Below are positions 7,428 through 15,034 of a stretch of DNA of 31,754 nucleotides, one piece after another. This DNA comes from CAZMBI01 sp964564675 (GTDB lineage Bacteria > Pseudomonadota > Alphaproteobacteria > Rickettsiales > UBA3002): the NCBI GenBank assembly GCA_964564675.1, contig CAZMBI010000020.1:1-31754 (forward strand), given 5' to 3'. Numbering within the stretch: position 1 is the first letter of the stretch; the number at the start of each line of letters is the position of its first letter. The notes beneath the pieces are model-generated. The model did no database searches and was not told the origin of the DNA. It saw only the letters and a list, made by a program, of their open reading frames with translations. Position numbers and translations under genes: made by a program.

Positions 7428-9407
7428 ATGAATGCAAATCCGCAAGCAGCCGTCATGAACCATGTGAATATTACCCTGCCGGATGGCAGCACCCGCCCGT
7501 TTGACCATGCGCTCACCGGGGAGGAACTGGCCGAATCGATCAGCCCCGGGCTGGCGAAAGCCGCCGTTGGCGTGCTCATCGATGGGCAGCAGCGTGATAT
7601 TTACCTGCCGATCGACCATGATGCGCAGGTGCATATCCTCACGCCCAAAGATCCGCAAGGGCTTGATATCGCGCGCCATACGCTGACCGCGCAGGTGCTG
7701 GCGCTGGCCATTAAAGAGCTGTGGCCGCAGGCCAAACTCGCCATCGGCCCCACCGTAGAACACGGTTTTTATTACGATGTCGAGCTGGAGCATCGCATCA
7801 CGCCGGAGGATTTACCCAAAATCGAAGACAAAATGCGCGAGATTCTGGGCAGCAAGCGCCCGGTCCGCCGCGAGATGTGGGAGCGTGAAGACGCTATTGC
7901 CATGTTTGAAGCACGCGAGGAGCACTATAAGGCAGAGCTCATCCGCAGCGCACCGGAAGATGACACGTCCGAGCGCGGCAAGATTTCGCTATATCGTCAG
8001 GGCGAGGGCGAAGACGCCTTTATCGATCTTTGCCGAGGCCCGCATGTACCGAATCTGGAAAAGATTCCGAAATATTTTAAGCTGACCAAGCTCGCCGGGG
8101 CGTATTGGCGCGGTGATTCGGATAATAAAATGCTCCAGCGTATCTACGGCGTGGCATTTGCCACCAAAGAGGAGCTGCAGGCACATTTGACCATGCTGGA
8201 GGAAGCGGAGAAGCGTGATCATCGGCGCCTGGGGCGAGAGCTGAACCTGTTCCATTTTCAGGACGAGGCGCAGGGGCAGGTCTTCTGGCATGATAAGGGC
8301 TGCACGCTGTATCGCCTGGTGGAGGAGTATATCCGGCGCAAAATTCGACGCGATGGGTATCAGGAGGTGCGTACCCCGATATTGGTTGCTCGTCGGCTGT
8401 GGGAAGAATCTGGCCATTGGGAGAAATTCCGCGACAATATGTTCACCATTTCTGCCGAGGAAGATGAGGATGTGCTGGCGGTCAAGCCGATGAACTGCCC
8501 CGGCCATGTCCAGATCTTCAATCAGGGCGTCACCTCCTATCGCGACCTGCCGCTGCGCATGGCCGAGTTCGGCTCTTGTCATCGTAACGAAGCCAAGGGG
8601 GCGCTGCACGGGCTGATGCGCGTGCGCGCCATGGTGCAGGATGACGCCCATATTTTCTGCACCGAATCACAAATCGCCAGCGAGACCGAACGGTTCTGCC
8701 GCCTGCTGGAATCGGTTTATCACGAGCTGGGCTTTGAGCGGTTTGATATTAAGCTCGCCACTCGGCCGGAAGTGCGTGCCGGCTCGGATGCTATCTGGGA
8801 CAAGGCCGAAGGCGCGCTGGCAGAAGCCGTGAAGGCCGCCGGCCTGCAATATGAACTGGCCCCCGACGAAGGCGCATTTTACGGCCCCAAGCTGGAGTTT
8901 CATTTAAAGGACGCCATCGGCCGCACCTGGCAATGCGGCACCCTGCAGCTGGATTTTGTATTGCCCGAGCGGCTGGATGCCACCTATATCGGCGAGGACG
9001 GGCAAAAACACCGCCCCGTCATGCTGCACCGGGCGATTCTGGGCTCGCTTGAGCGTTTTATCGGTATCATGATTGAGCATTATGCCGGAAAGTTTCCGCT
9101 ATGGCTTGCCCCCTTGCAGGCCGTGGTCTGCCCCATTACCAACGAGCAGGACAACCCTGCGCGCCACATTGCCGAGCAGTTGGAACGCGCCGGTGTGCGT
9201 GTTGCCACCGATTTATCGGCCAATAAAATCAACTATAAAGTGCGTGAACACAGCCATCGGAAAGTGCCCTATATTCTGGCCGTCGGCCCGAAAGATGTGG
9301 CAAACGAGACGGTCGCCCTGCGCCGGCTGGGTGACGATAAGCAAGAAATCCTTGCACTTGACGCCGCAATCCGTAAACTGTCTCAAGAAGCAGCGCCGCC
9401 TGCTTAA
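7428..9407 (+). CDS. thrS: Threonyl-tRNA synthetase
   Basis: This class II synthetase charges tRNA-Thr. The domains in order are a TGS domain (VNITLPDGSTRPFD onwards), the N2 editing domain (IGPTVEHGFYYDVE, CRGPHV), the catalytic core (KPMNCPGHVQIF, MAEFGSCHRNEAKGAL, RPVMLHRAILGSLER) and the anticodon-binding domain to the end. The catalytic zinc ligands are present (Cys of NCPGH, His of CHRNE, His of MLHRA). The frame is open from a TTG at 7386; I choose the ATG at 7428 (659 residues), and the ATG at 7455 is equally possible. The editing motif usually written HxxxH reads H-T-L-T-A-Q at 7677-7694, so the second histidine appears to be glutamine. infC follows, a common pairing. Confidence 0.97.
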   Translation: MNANPQAAVMNHVNITLPDGSTRPFDHALTGEELAESISPGLAKAAVGVLIDGQQRDIYLPIDHDAQVHILTPKDPQGLDIARHTLTAQVLALAIKELWPQAKLAIGPTVEHGFYYDVELEHRITPEDLPKIEDKMREILGSKRPVRREMWEREDAIAMFEAREEHYKAELIRSAPEDDTSERGKISLYRQGEGEDAFIDLCRGPHVPNLEKIPKYFKLTKLAGAYWRGDSDNKMLQRIYGVAFATKEELQAHLTMLEEAEKRDHRRLGRELNLFHFQDEAQGQVFWHDKGCTLYRLVEEYIRRKIRRDGYQEVRTPILVARRLWEESGHWEKFRDNMFTISAEEDEDVLAVKPMNCPGHVQIFNQGVTSYRDLPLRMAEFGSCHRNEAKGALHGLMRVRAMVQDDAHIFCTESQIASETERFCRLLESVYHELGFERFDIKLATRPEVRAGSDAIWDKAEGALAEAVKAAGLQYELAPDEGAFYGPKLEFHLKDAIGRTWQCGTLQLDFVLPERLDATYIGEDGQKHRPVMLHRAILGSLERFIGIMIEHYAGKFPLWLAPLQAVVCPITNEQDNPARHIAEQLERAGVRVATDLSANKINYKVREHSHRKVPYILAVGPKDVANETVALRRLGDDKQEILALDAAIRKLSQEAAPPA

Positions 9408-9530
9408 ACGTGAGTTATTGTCATCTGCTATTAACAGCGTGCCGAGGGGAAATCTGCCTGAGTGGTCAGCCGCCGGCACGGCATCGCGCGGATGACAGCA
9501 CAATAGTTAGTAAAGGAAGTAACCGACTCT

Positions 9531-9557
9531 ATGCTGAGCATTTATGAGTTTCTCTAA
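9531..9557 (+). other. Eight-codon leader frame overlapping infC
   Basis: The only good ribosome-binding sequence before infC (AAAGGAAG, about 9512-9519) is correctly spaced for the ATG at 9531, not for the infC ATG at 9544. The frame from 9531 encodes MLSIYEFL and stops at 9555-9557, overlapping the start of infC out of frame. This could be a coupling leader for infC. Confidence 0.35.
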
Positions 9558-10086
9558 TCGCCCGCCGCGCAAAGACGGGCCGCGTATGAACCAACATATC
9601 CGCGCACCCGAAATCCGACTGATCGATGAAGATGGCACCATGGTTGGCATTGTCTCCGTAGACGAGGGATTAAACCGCGCCCGCGCTGCCGGGCTGGATC
9701 TGGTTGAAATCTCGCCCACCGCCAAACCGCCGGTGTGCAAGGTGCTCGATTACGGCAAATATAAATACGAAAAGCAAAAAAAGGCGCACGAGGCGAAGAA
9801 AAAACAAAAAGTCGTGAATGTGAAGGAAGTTAAGCTGCGCCCCAATATCGATGCGCACGATCTGGAGATCAAGCTCAAACGGGCGCACAAATTCCTCGAC
9901 GCCGGAGATAAGGTCAAATTTACGCTGCGCTTTCGTGGCCGTGAAATGGCGCATCAGGATATCGGTATGCGCCTGCTCGATAAGGTCAAAGAGGAGCTTG
10001 GCGAGAAAATCCGTGTCGAGCATCACCCCTCCTTTGAAGGCCGTCAGGTAATAATGGTTGTCGCCCCCGCGCCTACGAAACCATGA
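9544..10086 (+). CDS. infC: Translation initiation factor IF-3
   Basis: IF-3 binds the 30S subunit, prevents premature 50S joining and proofreads the start codon. The 180-residue protein has the N-domain start QHIRAPEIRLIDEDGTMVGIVS, the highly basic linker (YEKQKKAHEAKKKQK) and the C-domain (KEVKLRPNIDAHDLEIKLKRA, TLRFRGREMAHQDIG, EGRQVIMVVAPAP). I take the ATG at 9544. The N-terminal extension before QHIRAPE is of normal length for alphaproteobacteria. Many bacteria start infC with AUU for autoregulation, but no in-frame ATT is seen here. A diverged second copy of its last ~50 bp is found at 10521-10572. The genes rpmI and rplT, which often follow infC, are absent. Confidence 0.95.
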   Translation: MSFSNRPPRKDGPRMNQHIRAPEIRLIDEDGTMVGIVSVDEGLNRARAAGLDLVEISPTAKPPVCKVLDYGKYKYEKQKKAHEAKKKQKVVNVKEVKLRPNIDAHDLEIKLKRAHKFLDAGDKVKFTLRFRGREMAHQDIGMRLLDKVKEELGEKIRVEHHPSFEGRQVIMVVAPAPTKP

Positions 10087-10163
10087 ATAAAATATATGAT
10101 CGACTTGGATGACCCCATACGCTGACAACACGCCCAAAGACGAGTTGCTCTACGTCACAATAA

Positions 10164-10439
10164 TTAACTAATACATTTATTCCCGGGCTTTATGTCACTC
10201 AAGCCTTTATTAAAATTGGGAACATGCTTATTTATTATTTCAAGACCCTCTGTCAAATCAAGACTGGTTACTCCGTTTTTAAACATTTTATTTCTTTCTT
10301 GCATTATTGCATCAACAGCTTCTTTACTTATTGGTATATAACCGCCCTTGAAACCTGTTAACCTATTATTTGTGACATCAACACGAATTTCGCTGCCGCA
10401 TTGATCTGCGGCAAAGTTACCTATTACAACAAACCCCAT
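10164..10439 (-). CDS. Small hypothetical protein inside the infC-end duplication
   Basis: An AT-rich frame of 91 residues, not recognised. It begins MGFVVIGNFAADQCGSEI and is polar in its C-terminal half (SLDLTEGLEIINKHVPNF), with no clear membrane segment or motif. It has much lower GC than all neighbours, and a G-rich sequence upstream could serve as ribosome-binding site. It is flanked on both sides by copies of the infC 3' end, so it probably arrived by an insertion event. Whether it is expressed is unknown. Confidence 0.5.
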   Translation of the reverse strand: MGFVVIGNFAADQCGSEIRVDVTNNRLTGFKGGYIPISKEAVDAIMQERNKMFKNGVTSLDLTEGLEIINKHVPNFNKGLSDIKPGNKCIS

Positions 10440-10520
10440 ACTGCCCCCAAGATGATTATTAAGAAAATTTCTGTACTAAAGTTTAACTTAGTTTAAGCTA
10501 CAAAGCAAGCTTGAAGCCCT

Positions 10521-10572
10521 TGAAGGCCGTCAGGTGATAATGGTCGTCGCGCCCGCGCCCGTTAAAACGTAA
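10521..10572 (+). pseudogene. Duplicated 3' end of infC
   Basis: This 52-bp segment would translate as EGRQVIMVVAPAPVKT followed by a stop, against EGRQVIMVVAPAPTKP in the intact infC. Most nucleotide differences are synonymous until the last three residues. It has no start or upstream domain. It forms a direct repeat with 10035-10086 and brackets the small AT-rich insert between them. Confidence 0.8.
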
Positions 10573-10617
10573 CCAATCGGTCATACAACTGTCGCGATAT
10601 TGTCATCACGCGCTTGC

Positions 10618-10660
10618 TATAATTTAATGTACGTACGTATGGGGACAATATGGGGACAAT
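10618..10660 (+). promoter_or_regulatory. Likely -10 element and tandem repeat before the lipase gene
   Basis: TATAAT occurs at 10618-10623, a perfect -10 match. The best -35-like hexamer (TTGTCA, 10600-10605) is only 12 bp away, too close, so the -35 is unclear. Downstream, TATGGGGACAA is repeated in tandem at about 10638-10659. An ATG at 10639 opens seven codons ending in TAG immediately before, and in frame with, the GTG start of the lipase. Confidence 0.45.
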
Positions 10661-10662
10661 AG

Positions 10663-12405
10663 GTGAGCACTGCCCAATCGTCTGAATCATTACCCGACGG
10701 CATCAAGTTGCAGGATGCGTTTGAACTGCCAACGGATCCGAACGCCGCCTATCCGGATTTTATCGATGCACTGTTATGCGCCGAGCTGTCGCGCGCCGCC
10801 TATCGCCCGGAGCAGCCGGAGAAAGCCAGCATACAGACATTGCGCGCAGAACAGCAGCGCCAGAACAAGCGGGCCAAAGCGCTGGGATTCGATCAGGCAA
10901 TCGTCTGTTCCACTCCGACGCAGCAATGCGTGATCTATGCCAAGCCATCGCATATCGTGATCGCATTTGAGGGCACGCACGGCAGCCATTTTTCTAAACA
11001 TTACCGTAATTTGAGCAGTTTCTTTATGACTTGGCTGCAGGATATGCCCGAATTCGCCGCAAACGCCAAAGTGCATTATGGCTGGTACAACGAACTAGAC
11101 AGCCAAACCCTGCAATTATCCAAGCCTTCTTTAGCGGATGATCTGGTTCTCGGGATTACCGGGCGGGAGCCTAAAACACAAAGCAAAAACACGACATTGT
11201 GGGAACAGATACATCAAACCTGTACGGCATTGAAAAAACAGGATCGCTATCAGGACAGCAAACTCTATTTTACTGGTCATTCAGCTGGTGCAGCCATTGC
11301 TACCATTGCCGCCGCGAAATGGAGCTTCTACGAGCCCGATATTCGGCTGGACGGGATTTACAGCTATGGCCAGCCGCGTACCGGCAATCGTGCCTTTGTG
11401 CGGGCATTGGAAGAAAAACTGGGCAACCGCTATTACCGTTTCGAGCTGTGGAAGGACGGCGTGCCGGCCATTCCGCCGCGCGGTGCGACGAATGATCCCG
11501 ACGGCTACGCCCATACCGGCAACTGGTTCCCGCTCGATCGTGAGGGCCATGCGCTGATGATTCCCAAAGGCGAGGGGAGAACGGAAGATACGGCTCATCT
11601 GGCCGGGCAGCAAAACGGCAATTGGTATCAGCGACTACAAGAGGCTTTCGCCAATATGCAGCGGCGACGGGACGAGATTGTTAGTACTCGTTCCGCCAAT
11701 CCGGATCCCGATACGCTCGCCCTGCGCAAACAATTACAGGACGCCGGTGCGGTAGAAGCGCATTTGATCCGCAGTTATTGCCGGGCATTGCATGCCTATG
11801 TTTCGCGCAACCTGGCAAAGGAAATGGATAAGCAACTGGGTGAGCAGTCAAATCAGGATTTATTGTTTCACCTGATCGGACTGGATCAGGATTTGAGGGA
11901 ATCGGCCCCGTTTCTGGCAAAGGACAGCCCCCAGCGGCAGGCGGTGGAGACGCTGCATCACGCACTCAATCGCACCTTGTCGGAATGGGAAAGGCTGCGT
12001 GAAAACCGGATGGAATATGCAGGGTTTAATGAAGAAAAATCCGATGCCAGCGAGGGGTTGGTATTCGGCTTTATCAAGCGTTTTATCAAGAGCGATGACA
12101 ACCCGAAAGATCACGGGCGCACCGGCGCTATTGCGCGATTTATCCGTCACCATACGCTAGGTACGCAGGTGGATATATTACATGACAAAATACAGGATGC
12201 GCTGGGCGCGTTGCAACCACAAGGCAGATCCGTCGCCCAGGCCAAGCCCGTGGGATATCTAATTGAGCACCTGCAAAAGCTGGATCAAGACCTCAGTGCG
12301 CGGTTTGACAAAACGCAGGTGGCTAGCCCTCCAACCATCTGCTACCCGGCTTCACAGCCGGTATCTGAGCGAGTTCAACCGGCAGCTTCGTTGGCTCGTA
12401 CATAG
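10663..12405 (+). CDS. Class 3 lipase-like alpha/beta hydrolase
   Basis: A 580-residue protein whose N-terminal ~310 residues match the class 3 lipase family (triacylglycerol lipase-like serine hydrolases). The nucleophile elbow is LYFTGHSAGAAIATIAA (GxSxG). The acid region YSYGQPRTGNRAF and WKDGVPAIPP and the histidine region GYAHTGNWFPL complete a plausible Ser-Asp-His triad. The remaining ~270 residues are polar, probably helical, and unrecognised. No signal peptide is seen, so it is cytosolic unless exported by another route. The start is GTG at 10663, preceded by GGGGACAATAG. The last ~83 bp overlap the convergent pyrE 3' end, so its C-terminus is encoded antisense to pyrE. The substrate cannot be assigned. 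Confidence 0.85.
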   Translation: MSTAQSSESLPDGIKLQDAFELPTDPNAAYPDFIDALLCAELSRAAYRPEQPEKASIQTLRAEQQRQNKRAKALGFDQAIVCSTPTQQCVIYAKPSHIVIAFEGTHGSHFSKHYRNLSSFFMTWLQDMPEFAANAKVHYGWYNELDSQTLQLSKPSLADDLVLGITGREPKTQSKNTTLWEQIHQTCTALKKQDRYQDSKLYFTGHSAGAAIATIAAAKWSFYEPDIRLDGIYSYGQPRTGNRAFVRALEEKLGNRYYRFELWKDGVPAIPPRGATNDPDGYAHTGNWFPLDREGHALMIPKGEGRTEDTAHLAGQQNGNWYQRLQEAFANMQRRRDEIVSTRSANPDPDTLALRKQLQDAGAVEAHLIRSYCRALHAYVSRNLAKEMDKQLGEQSNQDLLFHLIGLDQDLRESAPFLAKDSPQRQAVETLHHALNRTLSEWERLRENRMEYAGFNEEKSDASEGLVFGFIKRFIKSDDNPKDHGRTGAIARFIRHHTLGTQVDILHDKIQDALGALQPQGRSVAQAKPVGYLIEHLQKLDQDLSARFDKTQVASPPTICYPASQPVSERVQPAASLART

Positions 12406-12913
12406 CTACCTCAAGATTCAACAGCGCAACGAGCGGGAAGGGCAGGCTGACATGTCCGCCCGAACGGTCAACCAGTGCGGCTTCGGCCACCACCGTGCCG
12501 CCGAATCCTTCAATACATTGCACGGCCTCCAGCGAGGATTTGCCGGTGGTTACCACATCTTCCACCAGCAGTACATTGGCCCCGTCTTCAATATCAAAGC
12601 CGCGGCGCAGGGCAAATTCACCATCCACCCGTTCGCAAAACACGCCGGGCACACCCAGCTGACGGCCCATTTCGTAGCCGACGACGACGCCGCCAACCGC
12701 CGGCGCCACCACCATATCAATCGACTGGCCGGGCAGCGCGGCACGTACCGCCGCTGCCAGCGCCGCACACAGTCGCTCTCCGCGCGCCGCATCCATCATC
12801 ACCCGCGCGCACTGCAGATAGGTATCCGAATGCAGCCCCGAGGAGAGGATAAAATGCCCTTTGATGATGGCGTGCGCCGCATCAAATTCGGCGATGATTT
12901 CGTCCCGATTCAT
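12323..12913 (-). CDS. pyrE: Orotate phosphoribosyltransferase
   Basis: This enzyme converts orotate and PRPP to orotidine 5'-phosphate in pyrimidine synthesis. The 196-residue protein shows FILSSGLHSDTYLQCARV near the N-terminus, the flexible region and the PRPP-binding motif VLLVEDVVTTGKSSLEA. The reading frame extends upstream to 12976, but the ATG at 12913 is preceded by AAGGAAG at good spacing and gives the normal N-terminus MNRDEIIAEF. Its 3' end overlaps the lipase gene by about 83 bp in convergent orientation. panC lies just upstream on the same strand, 77 bp away, so the two may be co-transcribed. Confidence 0.95.
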   Translation of the reverse strand: MNRDEIIAEFDAAHAIIKGHFILSSGLHSDTYLQCARVMMDAARGERLCAALAAAVRAALPGQSIDMVVAPAVGGVVVGYEMGRQLGVPGVFCERVDGEFALRRGFDIEDGANVLLVEDVVTTGKSSLEAVQCIEGFGGTVVAEAALVDRSGGHVSLPFPLVALLNLEVAMYEPTKLPVELAQIPAVKPGSRWLEG

Positions 12914-12990
12914 GATTGCTTCCTTTTCGTCCCGCTGACCCGCCATGCAGGCAATGCCTATGCTGCCAGTCGTCACACTCCCGATGTTGG

Positions 12991-13836
12991 TTAGGCGGGA
13001 ACAGCGACATTGTCAATCAAACGCGTATCGCCCATCCACGCCGCCGCCAGCAGCCGGGCGGGCGGCTCCAGATGCGTCTGCGGCTCCAGCGAGCGGGCAT
13101 GGCAGCATGCGATATAATCGATTTTCTGAAAGCCATGCGCCAGCAATTGCTGTTCCGCCCATTGCAGGGTGTCATCCACCGACAGGCCGCCGGCGATTTT
13201 ATTGGCCGCCGTTATCAGGGTTTTATACAACCACGGCGCCTGTGCGCGTTCGCTGTCGTTCAGATAGCCATTGCGCGAAGACAGCGCCAGACCATCCTCC
13301 TCGCGCATGGTATCCACCGGCACAATCTCCACGGGAATGCTTAAGTCCGTCACCAGCCGCCTAATGATTTGTAATTGCTGATAATCTTTCTCGCCAAAAC
13401 AGGCGATATCGGGCATCACCTGCATCAACAGTTTGGTGACCACAGTGGCCACACCGGCAAAGTGACGCGGGCGCACCGCGCCACACAGATGCTCGCTTAG
13501 CCCGCTGACATTCACGGTCGTGGCAAATCCTTCGGGGTACATCGCATCTACCGTCGGCACATAGATCAGCTCCACATGCGCATCCTCCAGCAGCTGGCGG
13601 TCTTTTTCCAATTGCTGAGGATAACGCGCAAGGTCTTCATGCGCACCGAACTGCATCGGATTGACGAACACACTCACCACCACCGTATCGCAGCGGCGGC
13701 CGGCTTCCTCCACCAGTTTCATATGGCCGGCATGCAGCGCCCCCATGGTCGGCACAAAGCCAATACAATGGTTCTGCCTGCGGAACGTATCCAACGCCAC
13801 ACGCAATAACGAGGCATCCTGAATCATTTGCGGCAT
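12991..13836 (-). CDS. panC: Pantothenate synthetase
   Basis: This ATP-dependent ligase joins pantoate and beta-alanine to make pantothenate for coenzyme A. Family motifs are visible: FVPTMGALHAGHMKLV (the HIGH-like nucleotide-binding site), VSVFVNPMQFG, RPRHFAGVATVVTKL, FGEKDYQQLQIIRR, and the KMSKS-like LALSSRNGYLN. The preferred start is ATG at 13836 (281 residues). A second ATG three codons later is possible, and the frame is open to 13887. The ribosome-binding site is weak. It is divergent from zapE with only 61 bp between start codons, which must hold both promoters. Confidence 0.96.
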   Translation of the reverse strand: MPQMIQDASLLRVALDTFRRQNHCIGFVPTMGALHAGHMKLVEEAGRRCDTVVVSVFVNPMQFGAHEDLARYPQQLEKDRQLLEDAHVELIYVPTVDAMYPEGFATTVNVSGLSEHLCGAVRPRHFAGVATVVTKLLMQVMPDIACFGEKDYQQLQIIRRLVTDLSIPVEIVPVDTMREEDGLALSSRNGYLNDSERAQAPWLYKTLITAANKIAGGLSVDDTLQWAEQQLLAHGFQKIDYIACCHARSLEPQTHLEPPARLLAAAWMGDTRLIDNVAVPA

Positions 13837-13897
13837 GGGCCTGTCTTTCGTATCGAATCGCTTGCGCCTAAACGACTCGGCTGGCAAATCCTATAGC

Positions 13898-15034
13898 ATG
13901 AATGCGCATCAGGTAAATAAAACTTCTCCGGACTCTCCGCTGGCCTGTTATCAGACGCTGGTGAAGGCCGGCGAGTGGCAGCCGGATACCGCGCAGGCGC
14001 ACGCCATCGAGCATTTTGAAGCGCTGTACGCGCAATTAAAGGGCTTGCAGATCAGCGAGAGACGCCCGTTTTGGTCGCGATTATTCCGCCGCCGCAGCCC
14101 GGAAACCAGCGCCGGCATCTATCTATGGGGCGATGTGGGGCGCGGCAAATCGATGCTGATGGACCTGTTTTACGACAATATCCGCGATATTCCCAAGCGG
14201 CGGGTGCATTTTCATGCCTTTATGCGCGATGTCCATGCCCGCCTGCATGCCTGGCGGCAGTTAAAATCGAACGACGATCTTCTCCCGCGCGTGGTGGGCG
14301 AGCTGTCTGAAGGCTGCCGGCTGCTGTGTCTGGACGAGCTGCAGGTGCATGATGTCACCGACGCCATGATCCTCTCACGCCTGTTCACGCAGCTGTTTGA
14401 CCGCGGCGTGGTGGTGGTGTTCACTTCTAACCGGCCGCCGCAGAGACTGTATCAGGGCGGCATTCAGCGCCAGCAGTTCATGCAGTTCATCGATCTGGTC
14501 AAAGCCCGCATGGATATCGTCGAGCTGAAAAGCCCAACCGATTATCGTCTGGCGCAGCTTAAATCGGCCAAACGGACCTATATTACCCCGTCGGGACCGC
14601 AAGCGGACGAGGCGTTATATGCCATTTATACCGGCCTCACCCACCATCACCTGTCCGAGCCGGTAACAATTCAAACTCAGGGGCGGACGCTGGTAGTAGA
14701 AAAAACCGCCTGCGGCGTGGCCTGGTTTACCTTTGCCGAGCTCTGCGAACGACCGCTGGGCGCAGCCGATTATCTTGAAATCGCGCGCGAATTTCATACC
14801 GTCATCATACAGGAAATCCCCATCCTGGCGCCGGAAAAACGCAATGAAGTCAAGCGTTTCGTGACATTAATCGATGCGTTGTATGAACATAAGGTGAAAG
14901 TTATTTGCACCGCAGCGGCTGAGCCTGAAGCGTTATATCCGCACGGGCACGGCCGTTTCGAGTTTCAGCGCACGGTGTCGCGGTTGATCGAAATGCAGTC
15001 CACAACCTATCTTAGCCAGCCGCACATTGCCTAA
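13898..15034 (+). CDS. zapE: Cell division ATPase ZapE (AFG1-like)
   Basis: This is a P-loop AAA-type ATPase of the AFG1/ZapE family. ZapE acts at the FtsZ ring in E. coli, and the mitochondrial homologue helps remove damaged membrane proteins. Of 378 residues, the Walker A motif is LWGDVGRGKSMLMD, the Walker B LLCLDELQVHDVTDAM, and sensor-type residues lie in VVVFTSNRPPQRLYQGG. The N-terminal helix (CYQTLVKAGEWQPDTAQ) and the IPILAPEKRNEVKRFVTLIDALY stretch are also typical. The ATG at 13898 gives the expected N-terminus. The frame begins earlier at 13835 but would overlap panC. The 3' end overlaps znuA by 23 bp in convergent orientation. Confidence 0.93.
   Translation: MNAHQVNKTSPDSPLACYQTLVKAGEWQPDTAQAHAIEHFEALYAQLKGLQISERRPFWSRLFRRRSPETSAGIYLWGDVGRGKSMLMDLFYDNIRDIPKRRVHFHAFMRDVHARLHAWRQLKSNDDLLPRVVGELSEGCRLLCLDELQVHDVTDAMILSRLFTQLFDRGVVVVFTSNRPPQRLYQGGIQRQQFMQFIDLVKARMDIVELKSPTDYRLAQLKSAKRTYITPSGPQADEALYAIYTGLTHHHLSEPVTIQTQGRTLVVEKTACGVAWFTFAELCERPLGAADYLEIAREFHTVIIQEIPILAPEKRNEVKRFVTLIDALYEHKVKVICTAAAEPEALYPHGHGRFEFQRTVSRLIEMQSTTYLSQPHIA

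Noticed and set aside
7194..8651. Minus-strand frames of about 200 residues opposite thrS
   Set aside because: These are shadows of thrS with no start signals and no recognisable protein features.
9436..9485. Terminator between thrS and infC
   Set aside because: GTGCCG and CGGCAC can pair only over a long loop, and no T tract follows.
10600..10623. Full sigma-70 promoter TTGTCA/TATAAT before the lipase gene
   Set aside because: The spacer is only 12 bp; only the -10 hexamer is kept.
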